Translations under genes and position numbers: made by a program | The notes under the pieces: model-generated | Seen by the model: only the letters and a program-made list of their open reading frames with translations | Databases searched by the model: none | What the model was told of the DNA's origin: nothing | DNA from: Flavobacterium sp. | GTDB lineage: Bacteria > Bacteroidota > Bacteroidia > Flavobacteriales > Flavobacteriaceae | Assembly: GCF_027531905.1 (NCBI RefSeq) | Contig: NZ_JAPZSU010000040.1 | Coordinates: 1-63,887, forward strand | DNA: 63,887 nt | Direction: 5' to 3' | Shown: piece by piece, positions 41,822 to 50,645 of the stretch | Layout of the letters: every line of letters begins with the position of its first letter | Numbering within the stretch: the first letter of the stretch is position 1

Positions 41822-41873
41822 TAAAAAAAATAATAAAACTGCGATACCTAAGTATTGCTCATTATTTCAATAA

Positions 41874-42989
41874 ATGAAAATAGGATTTGAAGCAAAACGT
41901 GTTTTTCATAACAAAACTGGTTTAGGAAATTATAGCAGGGATTTAATTCGAATCCTTGCTGATTTTTTTCCAGACAATGATTTTTTATTGTATAATCCTA
42001 AACCCAATAACGAAATCCTATTTAAAAATACATTTGCAAATGTGTTTGAAAAACGTCCTGTTACTCCTTTCTATCAGAAGTTTTATAATTTATGGCGACA
42101 AAAAGGAATTGTAAAAGACTTAAAGAAAGATGGAATTGAATTATTTCACGGACTTTCTGGAGAACTACCAACAGGCTTGAAGCAAAACAGCATAAAAAGT
42201 GTGGTCACTATTCATGACTTAATTTTTGTTCGATATCCTGAATTGTATTCTTTTTTTGACCGTAAAATTCATTTCTACAAGTTTAAAAAAGCGGCAAAAA
42301 ATGCCGATCTTATCATTGCAATAAGTGAACAAACAAAAAGAGATATTGCATCTTTTTTAAAAATTCCTTCTGAAAAAATACAAGTAATCTACCAAGGGTG
42401 CCAAAATGTTTTTAAAAAAGAGTATTCAGAGACAGAAAAGCAAAAGGTGCGTCAAAAGTTCAACCTCCCTAATGAGTTTATTCTCAACGTAGGGACACTT
42501 GAAGAACGAAAAAATGCATTAACATTAGTAAAAGCTATAAAAGAAATTGACACTAAGTTAGTTTTGGTGGGAAAAAAAACTACTTACACCCAACAAATAC
42601 GTCAATACATAAAAGAAAATGGTATTGAAGAAAAAGTCATTTTTTTGAAAGGATTAAGTAGTGAAGAATTAGCGATAACTTACCAACTAGCAACCGTTTT
42701 TGTTTATCCCTCCATTTTTGAAGGTTTTGGCATTCCTATCATTGAAGCTTTATTTTCAAAAACACCTGTAATCACTACAAATTATGGTGTTTTCCCTGAA
42801 GCTGGAGGCCCAAATTCTATGTACATTGACCCTATGAATGAACAAGAAATAAAATCCAAAATTGAATTTTTACTACAAAATGAAGCTGTTCGTCATGATA
42901 TGGCTCAAAAAGGCTTAGAATATGCCGCTAAGTTTAAGGATGATGTCATTGCAAAACAAGTAATGGATTGCTATACTTCCTTAATTTGA
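41874..42989 (+). CDS. glycosyltransferase family 4
   Basis: A 371-residue GT-B enzyme, probably a mannosyl- or related transferase acting on a surface glycan at the cytoplasmic face. N-terminal KIGFEAKRVFHNKTGLGNYSRDLI binds the acceptor side. The C-terminal domain has FILNVGTLEERKNALTLVKAI and VFVYPSIFEGFGIPIIEALFSKTPVITTNYGVFPEAGG, the EX7E retaining motif of GT4 with donor-binding glycines. Its 3' end overlaps the convergent GT2 gene by 19 nt. Confidence 0.9.
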   Translation: MKIGFEAKRVFHNKTGLGNYSRDLIRILADFFPDNDFLLYNPKPNNEILFKNTFANVFEKRPVTPFYQKFYNLWRQKGIVKDLKKDGIELFHGLSGELPTGLKQNSIKSVVTIHDLIFVRYPELYSFFDRKIHFYKFKKAAKNADLIIAISEQTKRDIASFLKIPSEKIQVIYQGCQNVFKKEYSETEKQKVRQKFNLPNEFILNVGTLEERKNALTLVKAIKEIDTKLVLVGKKTTYTQQIRQYIKENGIEEKVIFLKGLSSEELAITYQLATVFVYPSIFEGFGIPIIEALFSKTPVITTNYGVFPEAGGPNSMYIDPMNEQEIKSKIEFLLQNEAVRHDMAQKGLEYAAKFKDDVIAKQVMDCYTSLI

Positions 42990-43720
42990 TCTAAATCATA
43001 CAACTTAGCATACTTTAAAAAACTACCAAACGCTGCGAACATACTCCAAACAAAGCCTTGATAGCCGTTTAAAAAATTAAATTGTAAAAAATAAACTCTA
43101 AAAAATTCAAATGGAAATTTTATTACGGCCTTAAACAGTGAGCCTTTTTTCCCTTTTTCAGCTAACAACTCACCACTTAGTAATGCGTATTTTACTTGTT
43201 TCTGAATAGCGGTAGAAATATCAAAAACAGTATAATGTAACATTTCATGATTTAAGTGTTCTATATTGCCGTTAATTTTTATGACTTCGTGCACTTTATC
43301 CTCAGTAAATCCTCCTCTTGCTTTATCAAATAAACGTAGTATTGGTTTCTTATTTTCACTTCCAAATTTGAAAATTTTACTCAAGAAAACATGCGTTCTT
43401 GGAATTAAATATCCAGAGTATCCCTTGGAAAAATCTAAGGATTGTATTTCATTTATTAATTCATCTGACAACACTTCATCAGCATCGAGAGATAAAACCC
43501 AATCATTTTGGGTTTGATGTAATGCGAATTGTTTTTGTTTGCCAAAATTTTCAAATTCATTATAAATTACTTTTGCGCCAAATTTTTCACAAATCATCAC
43601 AGTATCATCAGAACTTCCAGAATCTACTACTACAATTTCGTTTGCCCAATGCAATTTCTCTAGACATTGTCCAATTATTTTTGCTTCATTGTATGCTATG
43701 ATAAAAACAGATATTTTCAT
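42971..43720 (-). CDS. glycosyltransferase family 2, WaaE/LgtF-like
   Basis: A 249-residue GT-A enzyme. KISVFIIAYNEAKIIGQCLEKLHWANEIVVVDSGSSDDTV (about 2-41) and WVLSLDADEVLS (about 73-84, DxD metal site) match the KdtX/WaaE beta-1,4-glucosyltransferase group, which extends the LPS core. A C-terminal amphipathic or hydrophobic region (FPFEFFRVYFLQFNFLNGYQGFVWSMFAAF) probably binds the membrane. It is the last gene of a minus-strand run with overlapping starts and stops. Confidence 0.88.
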   Translation of the reverse strand: MKISVFIIAYNEAKIIGQCLEKLHWANEIVVVDSGSSDDTVMICEKFGAKVIYNEFENFGKQKQFALHQTQNDWVLSLDADEVLSDELINEIQSLDFSKGYSGYLIPRTHVFLSKIFKFGSENKKPILRLFDKARGGFTEDKVHEVIKINGNIEHLNHEMLHYTVFDISTAIQKQVKYALLSGELLAEKGKKGSLFKAVIKFPFEFFRVYFLQFNFLNGYQGFVWSMFAAFGSFLKYAKLYDLDQIKEV

Positions 43721-44496
43721 TATTTAATGGTCGCTATAAATTGCTTGAAAGTTCCAAAAGGGTATTTTTTCAATTTTAAAAACAAAATAAAATCATCCAA
43801 TCTATCTACTAAACTTTGCCCACTATTTTTAACGACATAGCCAGGAAAATTAAATTTTTCTGGTTGATTTAGATCAGTAAATTCCCAAGGATGTAAATAT
43901 ATATTCAAATAGTTGTCTTTTCTATAAGTCCAGTGCGCTAATACTTTATAAATCCACATTGGTAAATTATGAAATGACAACCAAAACAAAGGAAATCGAA
44001 AAACAGGACTTACAGATGCAGGAACTTGCAAGACATTATCTTGGTAAAAATAAGTACGAGGTTTATTAAAATTATTATAACGCCCTGGCAAATAGGTTGG
44101 ATTTATAGAAGAATTATATACATAGCCAGCTTTTTCTACTTCTTTTTCATCAACAGGATACATACGAGGCATACGAAAACCAATAACTTCAGTACCTGTT
44201 AATTCTTCTAATTTGTCTTTGGATTCTTTAAGATGTTGTATCTTAAAATCAGTGTGAAAATAATTATGTGAGGCGATTTCGTGACCTGAAGCAACAATTC
44301 TTTCGATTACTTTTGGGGCATTTATAGCAAAGGTAGCGGTTGAAAAAAAGGTAGCTTTTACTTGATGTTTTTCCAATACATCAAGTATTATATTGGTCCC
44401 TTTTATAGATATTGCTATTTGTTCTTCAAAAGAAATATCCCTATCGTATTCAAAAGGCATATCAAACTCTTCGATATCAAAACTTAATAAAACCAT
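43720..44496 (-). CDS. polysaccharide deacetylase family protein
   Basis: A 258-residue NodB-fold hydrolase. LLSFDIEEFDMPF gives the catalytic and metal Asp pair, GHEIASHNYFHTDF the HxxxH zinc ligands, and GFRMPRMYPVDEKEVEKAGYVYNSS the next motif. Such enzymes remove N-acetyl groups from sugars; with the surrounding transferases a lipid-linked or surface glycan is the likely substrate. No signal peptide is seen, so action is cytoplasmic. It overlaps both neighbours by one base. Confidence 0.88.
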   Translation of the reverse strand: MVLLSFDIEEFDMPFEYDRDISFEEQIAISIKGTNIILDVLEKHQVKATFFSTATFAINAPKVIERIVASGHEIASHNYFHTDFKIQHLKESKDKLEELTGTEVIGFRMPRMYPVDEKEVEKAGYVYNSSINPTYLPGRYNNFNKPRTYFYQDNVLQVPASVSPVFRFPLFWLSFHNLPMWIYKVLAHWTYRKDNYLNIYLHPWEFTDLNQPEKFNFPGYVVKNSGQSLVDRLDDFILFLKLKKYPFGTFKQFIATIK

Positions 44497-45431
44497 TACT
44501 TATAATTTGTTTCTTTAATTAAATAATTAGGACGGTTTTTAGATTGCATAAAAAGCTTTCCTACATAGATCCCTATAATTCCCATTACAATCAAATTTAG
44601 TCCTCCAAAAAAAACGACTGTGCTAATCAATGAAGCCCAACCTGAAATAACATGACCATAAATCAAACTATAAATCACATAGCCTATATAAACCATAAAT
44701 GCTAAAAAAGAAATACCTAGACCAAGGTAAATCGCAATATACAAAGGGCGTATACTAAACGATGTGATGCCTTGAATGGCAAAACGCATCATTTTTTTGA
44801 TTGTATATTTACTTTCTCCTGAGAATCGCTCAGCAGGTTGGTAATCAATACCAAATTGTTTGAAACCTAACCAATTCACCACCCCCCTTATAAACAATTC
44901 GTTTTCAGAAAAATCAGAAAAAACGCTTACCACTTTCTCATCCATCAACCTAAAATCTGCGGTACCAGGTTCAAATTGCACTTCCGAAAGATAATTCATT
45001 AACTTATAAAATGCTTTGGATGTTTTTTTCTTAAAGAAAGTTAGTTTCTTATCCTCTTCTCTTCTTGTGTACACTACATCATAACCTTCTTCCCACTTTT
45101 TTAGCAATTTAGGAATAAGTTCTGGAGGATGCTGCATGTCGCCATCCATAGTAATAACTGCATCCGCTTTTGCTGTATCGACACCTGCTTTTAAAGCATT
45201 TTGGTGTCCAAAATTTCGTGACAACTCAATAAAAAACAATCTAGTGTCTTTTGCTGCCAATTGTTTTAATCGCTCTAGTGTTCTATCATTACTACCATCA
45301 TCTACAAAAATCAGATCATACTCATAATTCAAAGTAGAAAAAACAGCATGGAGAGCAGTGACCATTACTTCAATATTTCCTTCTTCATTATAGGAAGGAA
45401 TTACAACGGCTATTTTCTTTAAATTATTCAT
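44496..45431 (-). CDS. polyprenyl-phosphate glycosyltransferase (GT2, DPM1/GtrB-like)
   Basis: A 311-residue GT2 enzyme with catalytic domain (VVIPSYNEEGNIEVMVTAL, DLIFVDDGSNDRT, VITMDGDMQHPPELIPKLL) and two C-terminal helices (IAIYLGLGISFLAFMVYIGYVIYSLIYG and LISTVVFFGGLNLIVMGIIGIYVGKLF). This architecture moves a sugar from a nucleotide donor to undecaprenyl phosphate. The product would serve the neighbouring membrane GT87-type enzyme. It overlaps that gene by 4 nt (ATGA-type coupling). Confidence 0.92.
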   Translation of the reverse strand: MNNLKKIAVVIPSYNEEGNIEVMVTALHAVFSTLNYEYDLIFVDDGSNDRTLERLKQLAAKDTRLFFIELSRNFGHQNALKAGVDTAKADAVITMDGDMQHPPELIPKLLKKWEEGYDVVYTRREEDKKLTFFKKKTSKAFYKLMNYLSEVQFEPGTADFRLMDEKVVSVFSDFSENELFIRGVVNWLGFKQFGIDYQPAERFSGESKYTIKKMMRFAIQGITSFSIRPLYIAIYLGLGISFLAFMVYIGYVIYSLIYGHVISGWASLISTVVFFGGLNLIVMGIIGIYVGKLFMQSKNRPNYLIKETNYK

Positions 45432-46606
45432 GATTTCAATTCAATTAAATTCGCATTTACATCTTTCAAAGTCATCATTTCGTAAATAATTTTAAACCAA
45501 ATTAGCACACAAGGCAATGCTTTAAGTGCATAAGGTTCTATGACATTATCTTGTAAATACCTAGGCATTAAATCTGTTGGCGACAAACTGGTTACTATTA
45601 TTGCAAATATAAACAATACCCAGTTTACTATAGAAATAGGGCTTTCTTGAATCACAAACCAAATCGCAACTCCCAAAAAAGCAATAATATAGGTAGGTGA
45701 CTCTGAACCAGAACTAAAAATTACTGTAAAAATTAAAACGGAAGCAAGTAGTAATAATTTAAATTTTTCGTTACTATATAACTTAATTCGTAAATAAGGC
45801 AACCCGAATAACAGTAGCCCAACGGCTAAAAAAGGGAGATTTGATACGTTAGGCATTTGTAACACTCTTCTAAATATACCCATTGCCGAAATATCTTGCA
45901 TTGAATTTAGAGAGGCATTCTCAGCATTTTTTACGAGTAATCGCTCAAACCATTCTTTGTAACTATTCAAAATAAACTCCGGTGAGGAAATAAACATAGG
46001 CAAAACAAACAAGATAATTGACCATACAACTAGAGCGCCTATGAATTTGGGTTTGTTTTTTGAAAAAAAGAAAAAAGCCAGACCAACTACTCCATATAAC
46101 TTAATAAACGTCCCTAAAACAATACAAAAAGCCGCCCAAAAATCTTTCTCTGTAACGATACAAACATAAGAAAAAATGATAATAGCCGTCATTATAGGAT
46201 TGAATTGAAACCCTAAATTTGCAGTCACAAACTCATTGACAGTTATCCAAAGAATAAGATTTATTTTATTGGATTGCAGCGGTAATTTTGATATGGCCCA
46301 TACTAAAAGTATAGCATTAAAAGCATTCCAAAAAATCACTCCCAACCCATCAGGCATAAGAGCAAATGGAGCTATAAACAAACTAAAAACAGGACCATAA
46401 TGATTATGATCAAAATATTCTGCTGGATATTCAGTATATAGCGATGTTTGATGAATCGTATGCCAAAAAACATTTTTAAAAATCAAATAATTATTCAAAC
46501 TATGAATACTGAATTGCTTAATGGCTGAAATTATTGCAATAACAATCCAAATAATAGCAATGTATTTTTTATTCGTAAAAAAAGATTTTTTAAAAATAGC
46601 GATCAT
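45428..46606 (-). CDS. multi-pass membrane glycosyltransferase, GT87/DUF2029-like
   Basis: A 392-residue protein with about ten hydrophobic helices. HNHYGPVFSLFIAPFALMPDGLGVIFWNAFNAILL in the first loop is typical of DUF2029/GT87 polyprenyl-phosphate-mannose-type transferases (GT-C fold). These use lipid-linked sugars on the periplasmic side, consistent with the GtrB-like gene next to it. Substrate unknown. It overlaps the following gene by 4 nt and the kinase by one base. Confidence 0.82.
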   Translation of the reverse strand: MIAIFKKSFFTNKKYIAIIWIVIAIISAIKQFSIHSLNNYLIFKNVFWHTIHQTSLYTEYPAEYFDHNHYGPVFSLFIAPFALMPDGLGVIFWNAFNAILLVWAISKLPLQSNKINLILWITVNEFVTANLGFQFNPIMTAIIIFSYVCIVTEKDFWAAFCIVLGTFIKLYGVVGLAFFFFSKNKPKFIGALVVWSIILFVLPMFISSPEFILNSYKEWFERLLVKNAENASLNSMQDISAMGIFRRVLQMPNVSNLPFLAVGLLLFGLPYLRIKLYSNEKFKLLLLASVLIFTVIFSSGSESPTYIIAFLGVAIWFVIQESPISIVNWVLFIFAIIVTSLSPTDLMPRYLQDNVIEPYALKALPCVLIWFKIIYEMMTLKDVNANLIELKS

Positions 46607-47361
46607 TATACTTTTAATTTTTGCTTTATCATTTGTCGTTTTTTATATTTCTCTTGAAATCTAGAAGTATAGTACCACATTCGTTCAAAAACTTCTTCTT
46701 TTGATTTCCCATAGCACTTGGCATACTCCTCACTAATCACTTCAATTTGATCTTGTCGGGGCGTGATTCTACACATGTTTTTCATACGGGTTTCAAAATC
46801 CATTTTTTCATGAAACTTCATCCGGTTCAAATCAACTAAATAAAAGTTAAATTGGTCAGTCGACATTTTTTTTATAAGTGTATTTCCTGGAGAATGATCC
46901 AAAAATTCTATTCCTTTTTCATGGAGATTAAAAGTGAATTTTGCGAATTGTCTTAAAATATTTTCGCGTTCAAAATAATTTGAAATTTCAACAATCTCTC
47001 TAAAAGTTAAATCAACATTAAGATGTTCGCTCACATAATAACTATTTTTTAATCCAAAAAGAGAAAATTTTTCAAAAAAAGCGATTGGTTGTGGAGTTCC
47101 TATTCCTTTTTCTAATAAAATTCTAGCATATTCATAAGATCGCTTAGCCTTCGACTTTCTAAAATACTTATAAGCCACTTTATTAAATACATTCGGAATT
47201 TTAAATGATTTTATGTTAATCGTTTTACCATTTAAATCAAATAATTTAATCTTGTTTCGATCTCCATTGCCAAAAAGTTCACCTGTAGAACTAAAGTTTT
47301 TGACATTGCCAAGTATTGACTCAGTACTATTTTCGAAAATTGGATTTATTTTAAAATTCAT
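46606..47361 (-). CDS. lipopolysaccharide core kinase-like protein (WaaP/KdkA family)
   Basis: A 251-residue protein-kinase-fold enzyme. IKSFKIPN carries the ATP-binding Lys, GIEFLDHSPGNTLI the catalytic-loop Asp and Asn, and FYLVDLNRMKF the metal Asp (DFG equivalent). This matches Kdo/heptose kinases that phosphorylate the LPS inner core in the cytoplasm. ATG 47361 (MNFKINPIF) is chosen over 47394, which would add MCFCCFKKKNL, unlike the family. It probably heads the minus-strand glycan operon. Confidence 0.85.
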   Translation of the reverse strand: MNFKINPIFENSTESILGNVKNFSSTGELFGNGDRNKIKLFDLNGKTINIKSFKIPNVFNKVAYKYFRKSKAKRSYEYARILLEKGIGTPQPIAFFEKFSLFGLKNSYYVSEHLNVDLTFREIVEISNYFERENILRQFAKFTFNLHEKGIEFLDHSPGNTLIKKMSTDQFNFYLVDLNRMKFHEKMDFETRMKNMCRITPRQDQIEVISEEYAKCYGKSKEEVFERMWYYTSRFQEKYKKRQMIKQKLKV

Positions 47362-47453
47362 CAGATTTTTTTTTTTAAAGCAACAAAAACACACATCGAA
47401 TTAAGCTCTTCAAATTAACATTAACTCCTCGCCAACTTCAATTTATGGCATGA

Positions 47454-48332
47454 TTACTTTATCGTCTTTTTCAATAAGTATTTCAACCATTGCAGGAAAT
47501 TTTCATAATTAATATACCATTTTGATACACTCAGTCTTTTTTCTTTTTCAATAATCTCTTTTATTTGAGGAATACTTTTATTAGGGAAAAAATTCAGTTT
47601 CTTGGATTTTTTAGGATTCAGATAATAAAAATCCTTGAAATCGTTATAATTATTTTCATCTACAGCTAGCCATTTGCTCAGAAATCCTTTATCTATTTCT
47701 TGATTATGTCCCCAATTATCGAGTTTAAAACGCAATTCTTCTTCTGTTCTTGCCAAGGATTCGTGTAAAACAATACTATCTGTATAAATTTTACGTCCTT
47801 TGATTCTTCGTCCGCCTTTGTAATTAGGAAAATTGGTAGCGAAAATGGCGTTCATAGGTTTATCTACATACAAAATACCATTAGCGGTATATTTATATAG
47901 CATTACCCAAAAAGCACATACTTGTATTGGATTCTTTTCTGGATGTATTAAAAAAGAATCATAACGTCTCAAGTCAGCAACAAATTTTTTAAAATCAACA
48001 AAATATTCATCGCAATCTACCTGAATAATCCAATTCCCGATACCCATTTTTTCGGCAAGCATTTTTCTTTCTCTGATTTCACACTGCATTGTAGTTAATT
48101 CAGGAACATAAAAATCATCTTCATAAATAACTACTTTATTATCAACATCAAAGGCTTTAATCCACTCAAAAAAGGAATCATCAATGCTAAAAGTGCCGCC
48201 GTTCCAGGTATTTCTATTTTTATCAATAGCAATAAAAATTTGATCAGACTCAATGTATACTGTAGGAAGTGAAGTTTTTAACAATTCATAATCATACGAA
48301 ACTAAGTAGCCCGTCTGTATTTTCCCCGCCAT
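47454..48332 (-). CDS. GT2-like glycosyltransferase
   Basis: A 292-residue protein resembling small GT-A transferases: LVSYDYELLKTSLPTVYIESDQIFIAIDKNRNTWNG at the start, MGIGNWIIQVDCDEYF (DxD-type metal site near residue 105), and GRKIYTDSIVLHESLARTEEELRFKLDNWGHNQEID, which is seen in putative sugar transferases of capsule loci. ATG 48332 is used; the frame extends to a TTG at 48341. It lies 92 nt from the kinase gene and is divergent from glf. Confidence 0.75.
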   Translation of the reverse strand: MAGKIQTGYLVSYDYELLKTSLPTVYIESDQIFIAIDKNRNTWNGGTFSIDDSFFEWIKAFDVDNKVVIYEDDFYVPELTTMQCEIRERKMLAEKMGIGNWIIQVDCDEYFVDFKKFVADLRRYDSFLIHPEKNPIQVCAFWVMLYKYTANGILYVDKPMNAIFATNFPNYKGGRRIKGRKIYTDSIVLHESLARTEEELRFKLDNWGHNQEIDKGFLSKWLAVDENNYNDFKDFYYLNPKKSKKLNFFPNKSIPQIKEIIEKEKRLSVSKWYINYENFLQWLKYLLKKTIK

Positions 48333-48373
48333 ATTTACCAATTTAAAAATGGCGCAATTTAGGAATAATTATC

Positions 48374-48381
48374 TAATTTTG
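48374..48381 (+). promoter_or_regulatory. -7 element of glf placed for a leaderless transcript
   Basis: TAATTTTG (perfect), then TGCC and the ATG at 48386. The expected first transcribed base is the A of the ATG, as at 21438. Confidence 0.55.
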
Positions 48382-48385
48382 TGCC

Positions 48386-49498
48386 ATGAAAAAAGAATAT
48401 GATTATCTAATAGTAGGCTCAGGTCTCTTTGGCAGTGTGTTTGCACATGAAGCCCATAAAGCTGGAAAAAAATGCTTGATTATTGACAAGAGAAATCATT
48501 TAGGAGGTAACGTTTACTGTGAAAAGATTGCAGACATTAATGTTCATAAATATGGAGCTCATATCTTCCATACTAATGATAAAAATTTATGGGACTATGT
48601 CAATCAATTTGTAGAATTCAACAATTACATCAATGCACCGCTAGCCTTTACCAAAGGAAAACTGTACAACCTCCCCTTCAATATGAATACTTTTTATCAA
48701 TTGTGGGGCACCAAAACTCCAGCTGAAGCCCAAGCAAAAATTGATGACCAAATTAAAACCTATGGTGTACCAGAACCTAAAAATCTCGAAGAACAAGCTT
48801 TGTCATTGGTCGGAAAAGACATTTATGAAAGCTTCATAAAGGAATATACCGAAAAACAATGGGGGCGAAAAGCGTCAGAACTACCTGCTTTCATTATTAA
48901 AAGACTGCCTGTTCGATTTACTTTTGACAACAACTATTTTAACGACAAATATCAAGGAATTCCTATTGGTGGGTATAACAAATTGATTGATGGTCTATTG
49001 AAAGGTATAGAATGTAAAACCGATGTTGATTATTTTAAGGAAAAAGAATATTACGACAACCTAGCCTCTAAAATTGTTTATACTGGAAAAATAGATGAGT
49101 ATTTTGATTTTAGATTAGGCGTTTTGGAATACCGATCCTTACGTTTTGAAAATGAGACTTTAGATCTTAAAAATTTTCAAGGCAATGCCGTTGTAAATTA
49201 CAATGATGCGAGCCATGATTATACTCGTATTATAGAACACAAACATTTTGAATTTGGTAATCAGCCTCAAACAGTAATTACAAAAGAATATCCACAGGAA
49301 TGGAATCGTAAAAACGAACCTTTTTACCCAATTAATGACCATCACAATCAATCCCTATTTGAGGAATATAAAAGACTTTCTCTTCAAGAAAAAAATGTTA
49401 TATTCGGGGGAAGATTAGCAGAATACCGTTATTATGACATGCATCAAGTAATCGCTTCCGCATTACACAAATCCAAAATAGAACTTCAGAATGACTAA
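48386..49498 (+). CDS. glf: UDP-galactopyranose mutase
   Basis: A 370-residue flavoenzyme that converts UDP-galactopyranose to UDP-galactofuranose. YDYLIVGSGLFGSVFAHEAHKAGKKCLIIDKRNHLGGN is the FAD Rossmann motif with the Glf-specific continuation; HKYGAHIFHTNDK, EKQWGRKASELPAFIIKRLPVRFTFDNNYFNDKYQGIPIGGYNKLI and the C-terminal FGGRLAEYRYYDMHQVIASAL are characteristic. It implies galactofuranose in the surface glycan. The DUF4422 gene overlaps its end by 8 nt. Confidence 0.97.
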   Translation: MKKEYDYLIVGSGLFGSVFAHEAHKAGKKCLIIDKRNHLGGNVYCEKIADINVHKYGAHIFHTNDKNLWDYVNQFVEFNNYINAPLAFTKGKLYNLPFNMNTFYQLWGTKTPAEAQAKIDDQIKTYGVPEPKNLEEQALSLVGKDIYESFIKEYTEKQWGRKASELPAFIIKRLPVRFTFDNNYFNDKYQGIPIGGYNKLIDGLLKGIECKTDVDYFKEKEYYDNLASKIVYTGKIDEYFDFRLGVLEYRSLRFENETLDLKNFQGNAVVNYNDASHDYTRIIEHKHFEFGNQPQTVITKEYPQEWNRKNEPFYPINDHHNQSLFEEYKRLSLQEKNVIFGGRLAEYRYYDMHQVIASALHKSKIELQND

Positions 49499-50255
49499 AA
49501 TATTTATTGTTACACACGAAAAAAGTCCAATATTAGCAAATGATATTCTCGTACCTATTCAGGTTGGAAACAGGACTAATATAGAAACTAACATTCTAAG
49601 GGATGACACTTTAGACACAATCTCTAACAAAAACAATAATTTTTGCGAATTGACCGCAGCCTATTGGATTTGGAAAAATTATAATGAAGCAGAAATTGTA
49701 GGGATTTGCCATTATAGGAGATACTTCAACTTCTTTAACCCAATTTACAACCTAAAACCCTCTGCTCAAAAAAAAATAAGTGTTTCGAAATTTAAGCAGA
49801 GTAAAGCATTTAAAAGTTCATCCAGTATTTTAAATAAAAAAATCACTTCTATACTCAGTACTCATGATATCATATTAGTTAGGCCTTATGAGTTCAAAAA
49901 AGGCTCCTTAAGTCAAAATTACTGTGATGAGCATAGACCCGAGGATTGGGAGTTGACAAAAGTAATAATTAAAGAGAAATATCCGCAGTATACAGAAAGT
50001 ATCAAATTGTTTTTAGACGAAGGAACCAAATTTCATATTGGCAATATGCTAATTTGCACAAAGAAATTATTTGATGATTATCATGAATGGCTATTTTCTA
50101 TCCTTTTCGAACTTGAATCTAAAGTCACCATACCAGACGATCCGTATCAAGCTAGGCTATTTGGATTTATATCCGAAAGACTAATTAACTTATATGTATA
50201 CCATAACAAACTAAAAATAAAAGGTATACCATCGTATAAAATTTTAGATCTTTAA
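49491..50255 (+). CDS. DUF4422 protein, putative galactofuranosyl-type transferase
   Basis: A 254-residue protein: KIFIVTHEKSPILANDILVPIQVG at the start, NNNFCELTAAYWIWKNY and GICHYRRYFNFFNP in the middle, and FHIGNMLICTKKLFDDYHEWLF later, the DUF4422 pattern found in capsule and LPS clusters. Overlap with glf by 8 nt implies coupled translation and suggests it uses UDP-galactofuranose, though that is inference. No membrane segment. Confidence 0.85.
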   Translation: MTKIFIVTHEKSPILANDILVPIQVGNRTNIETNILRDDTLDTISNKNNNFCELTAAYWIWKNYNEAEIVGICHYRRYFNFFNPIYNLKPSAQKKISVSKFKQSKAFKSSSSILNKKITSILSTHDIILVRPYEFKKGSLSQNYCDEHRPEDWELTKVIIKEKYPQYTESIKLFLDEGTKFHIGNMLICTKKLFDDYHEWLFSILFELESKVTIPDDPYQARLFGFISERLINLYVYHNKLKIKGIPSYKILDL

Positions 50256-50645
50256 CTTTCTGAAATCATTATAAAAGTCTTAAAAAATACCTTTTCATTC
50301 ATACTTATGAATTAAACAAATTAACTAGTTTTTTTTAATATTAAAATTTTAATATAAATCGAATTATATTGTTAAATATCAACGCAAAAACAACCTTCTT
50401 TAACAAAATTTAGCTACTAACAAGTTAAAAATCGTCAAAACAACATTTTTAACAAGTTAAATCCCAATAGTGAAATTAAAAATTTACTAAAAAAACCTCA
50501 AAAAAAACACAAATTACCCATTTTTTTAAGTTTACACGTCAATTATTCATAAAAAACACAAAAATAAAGACATTTTAATAAATTTGTTTTTTTTCTTTAA
50601 CATTATATTATGATATTTGACTAACTAATCTTAAATGTTTTTAAT
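50256..50645 (+). other. AT-rich gene-free leader upstream of susC
   Basis: 390 nt of very A/T-rich DNA with several scattered AACAAGTTAAA-like stretches (near 50419 and 50449) and T-runs. I find no convincing TAnnTTTG; TGATATTTG at 50611-50619 is the nearest candidate. It should hold the susC promoter and a leader. Confidence 0.5.
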
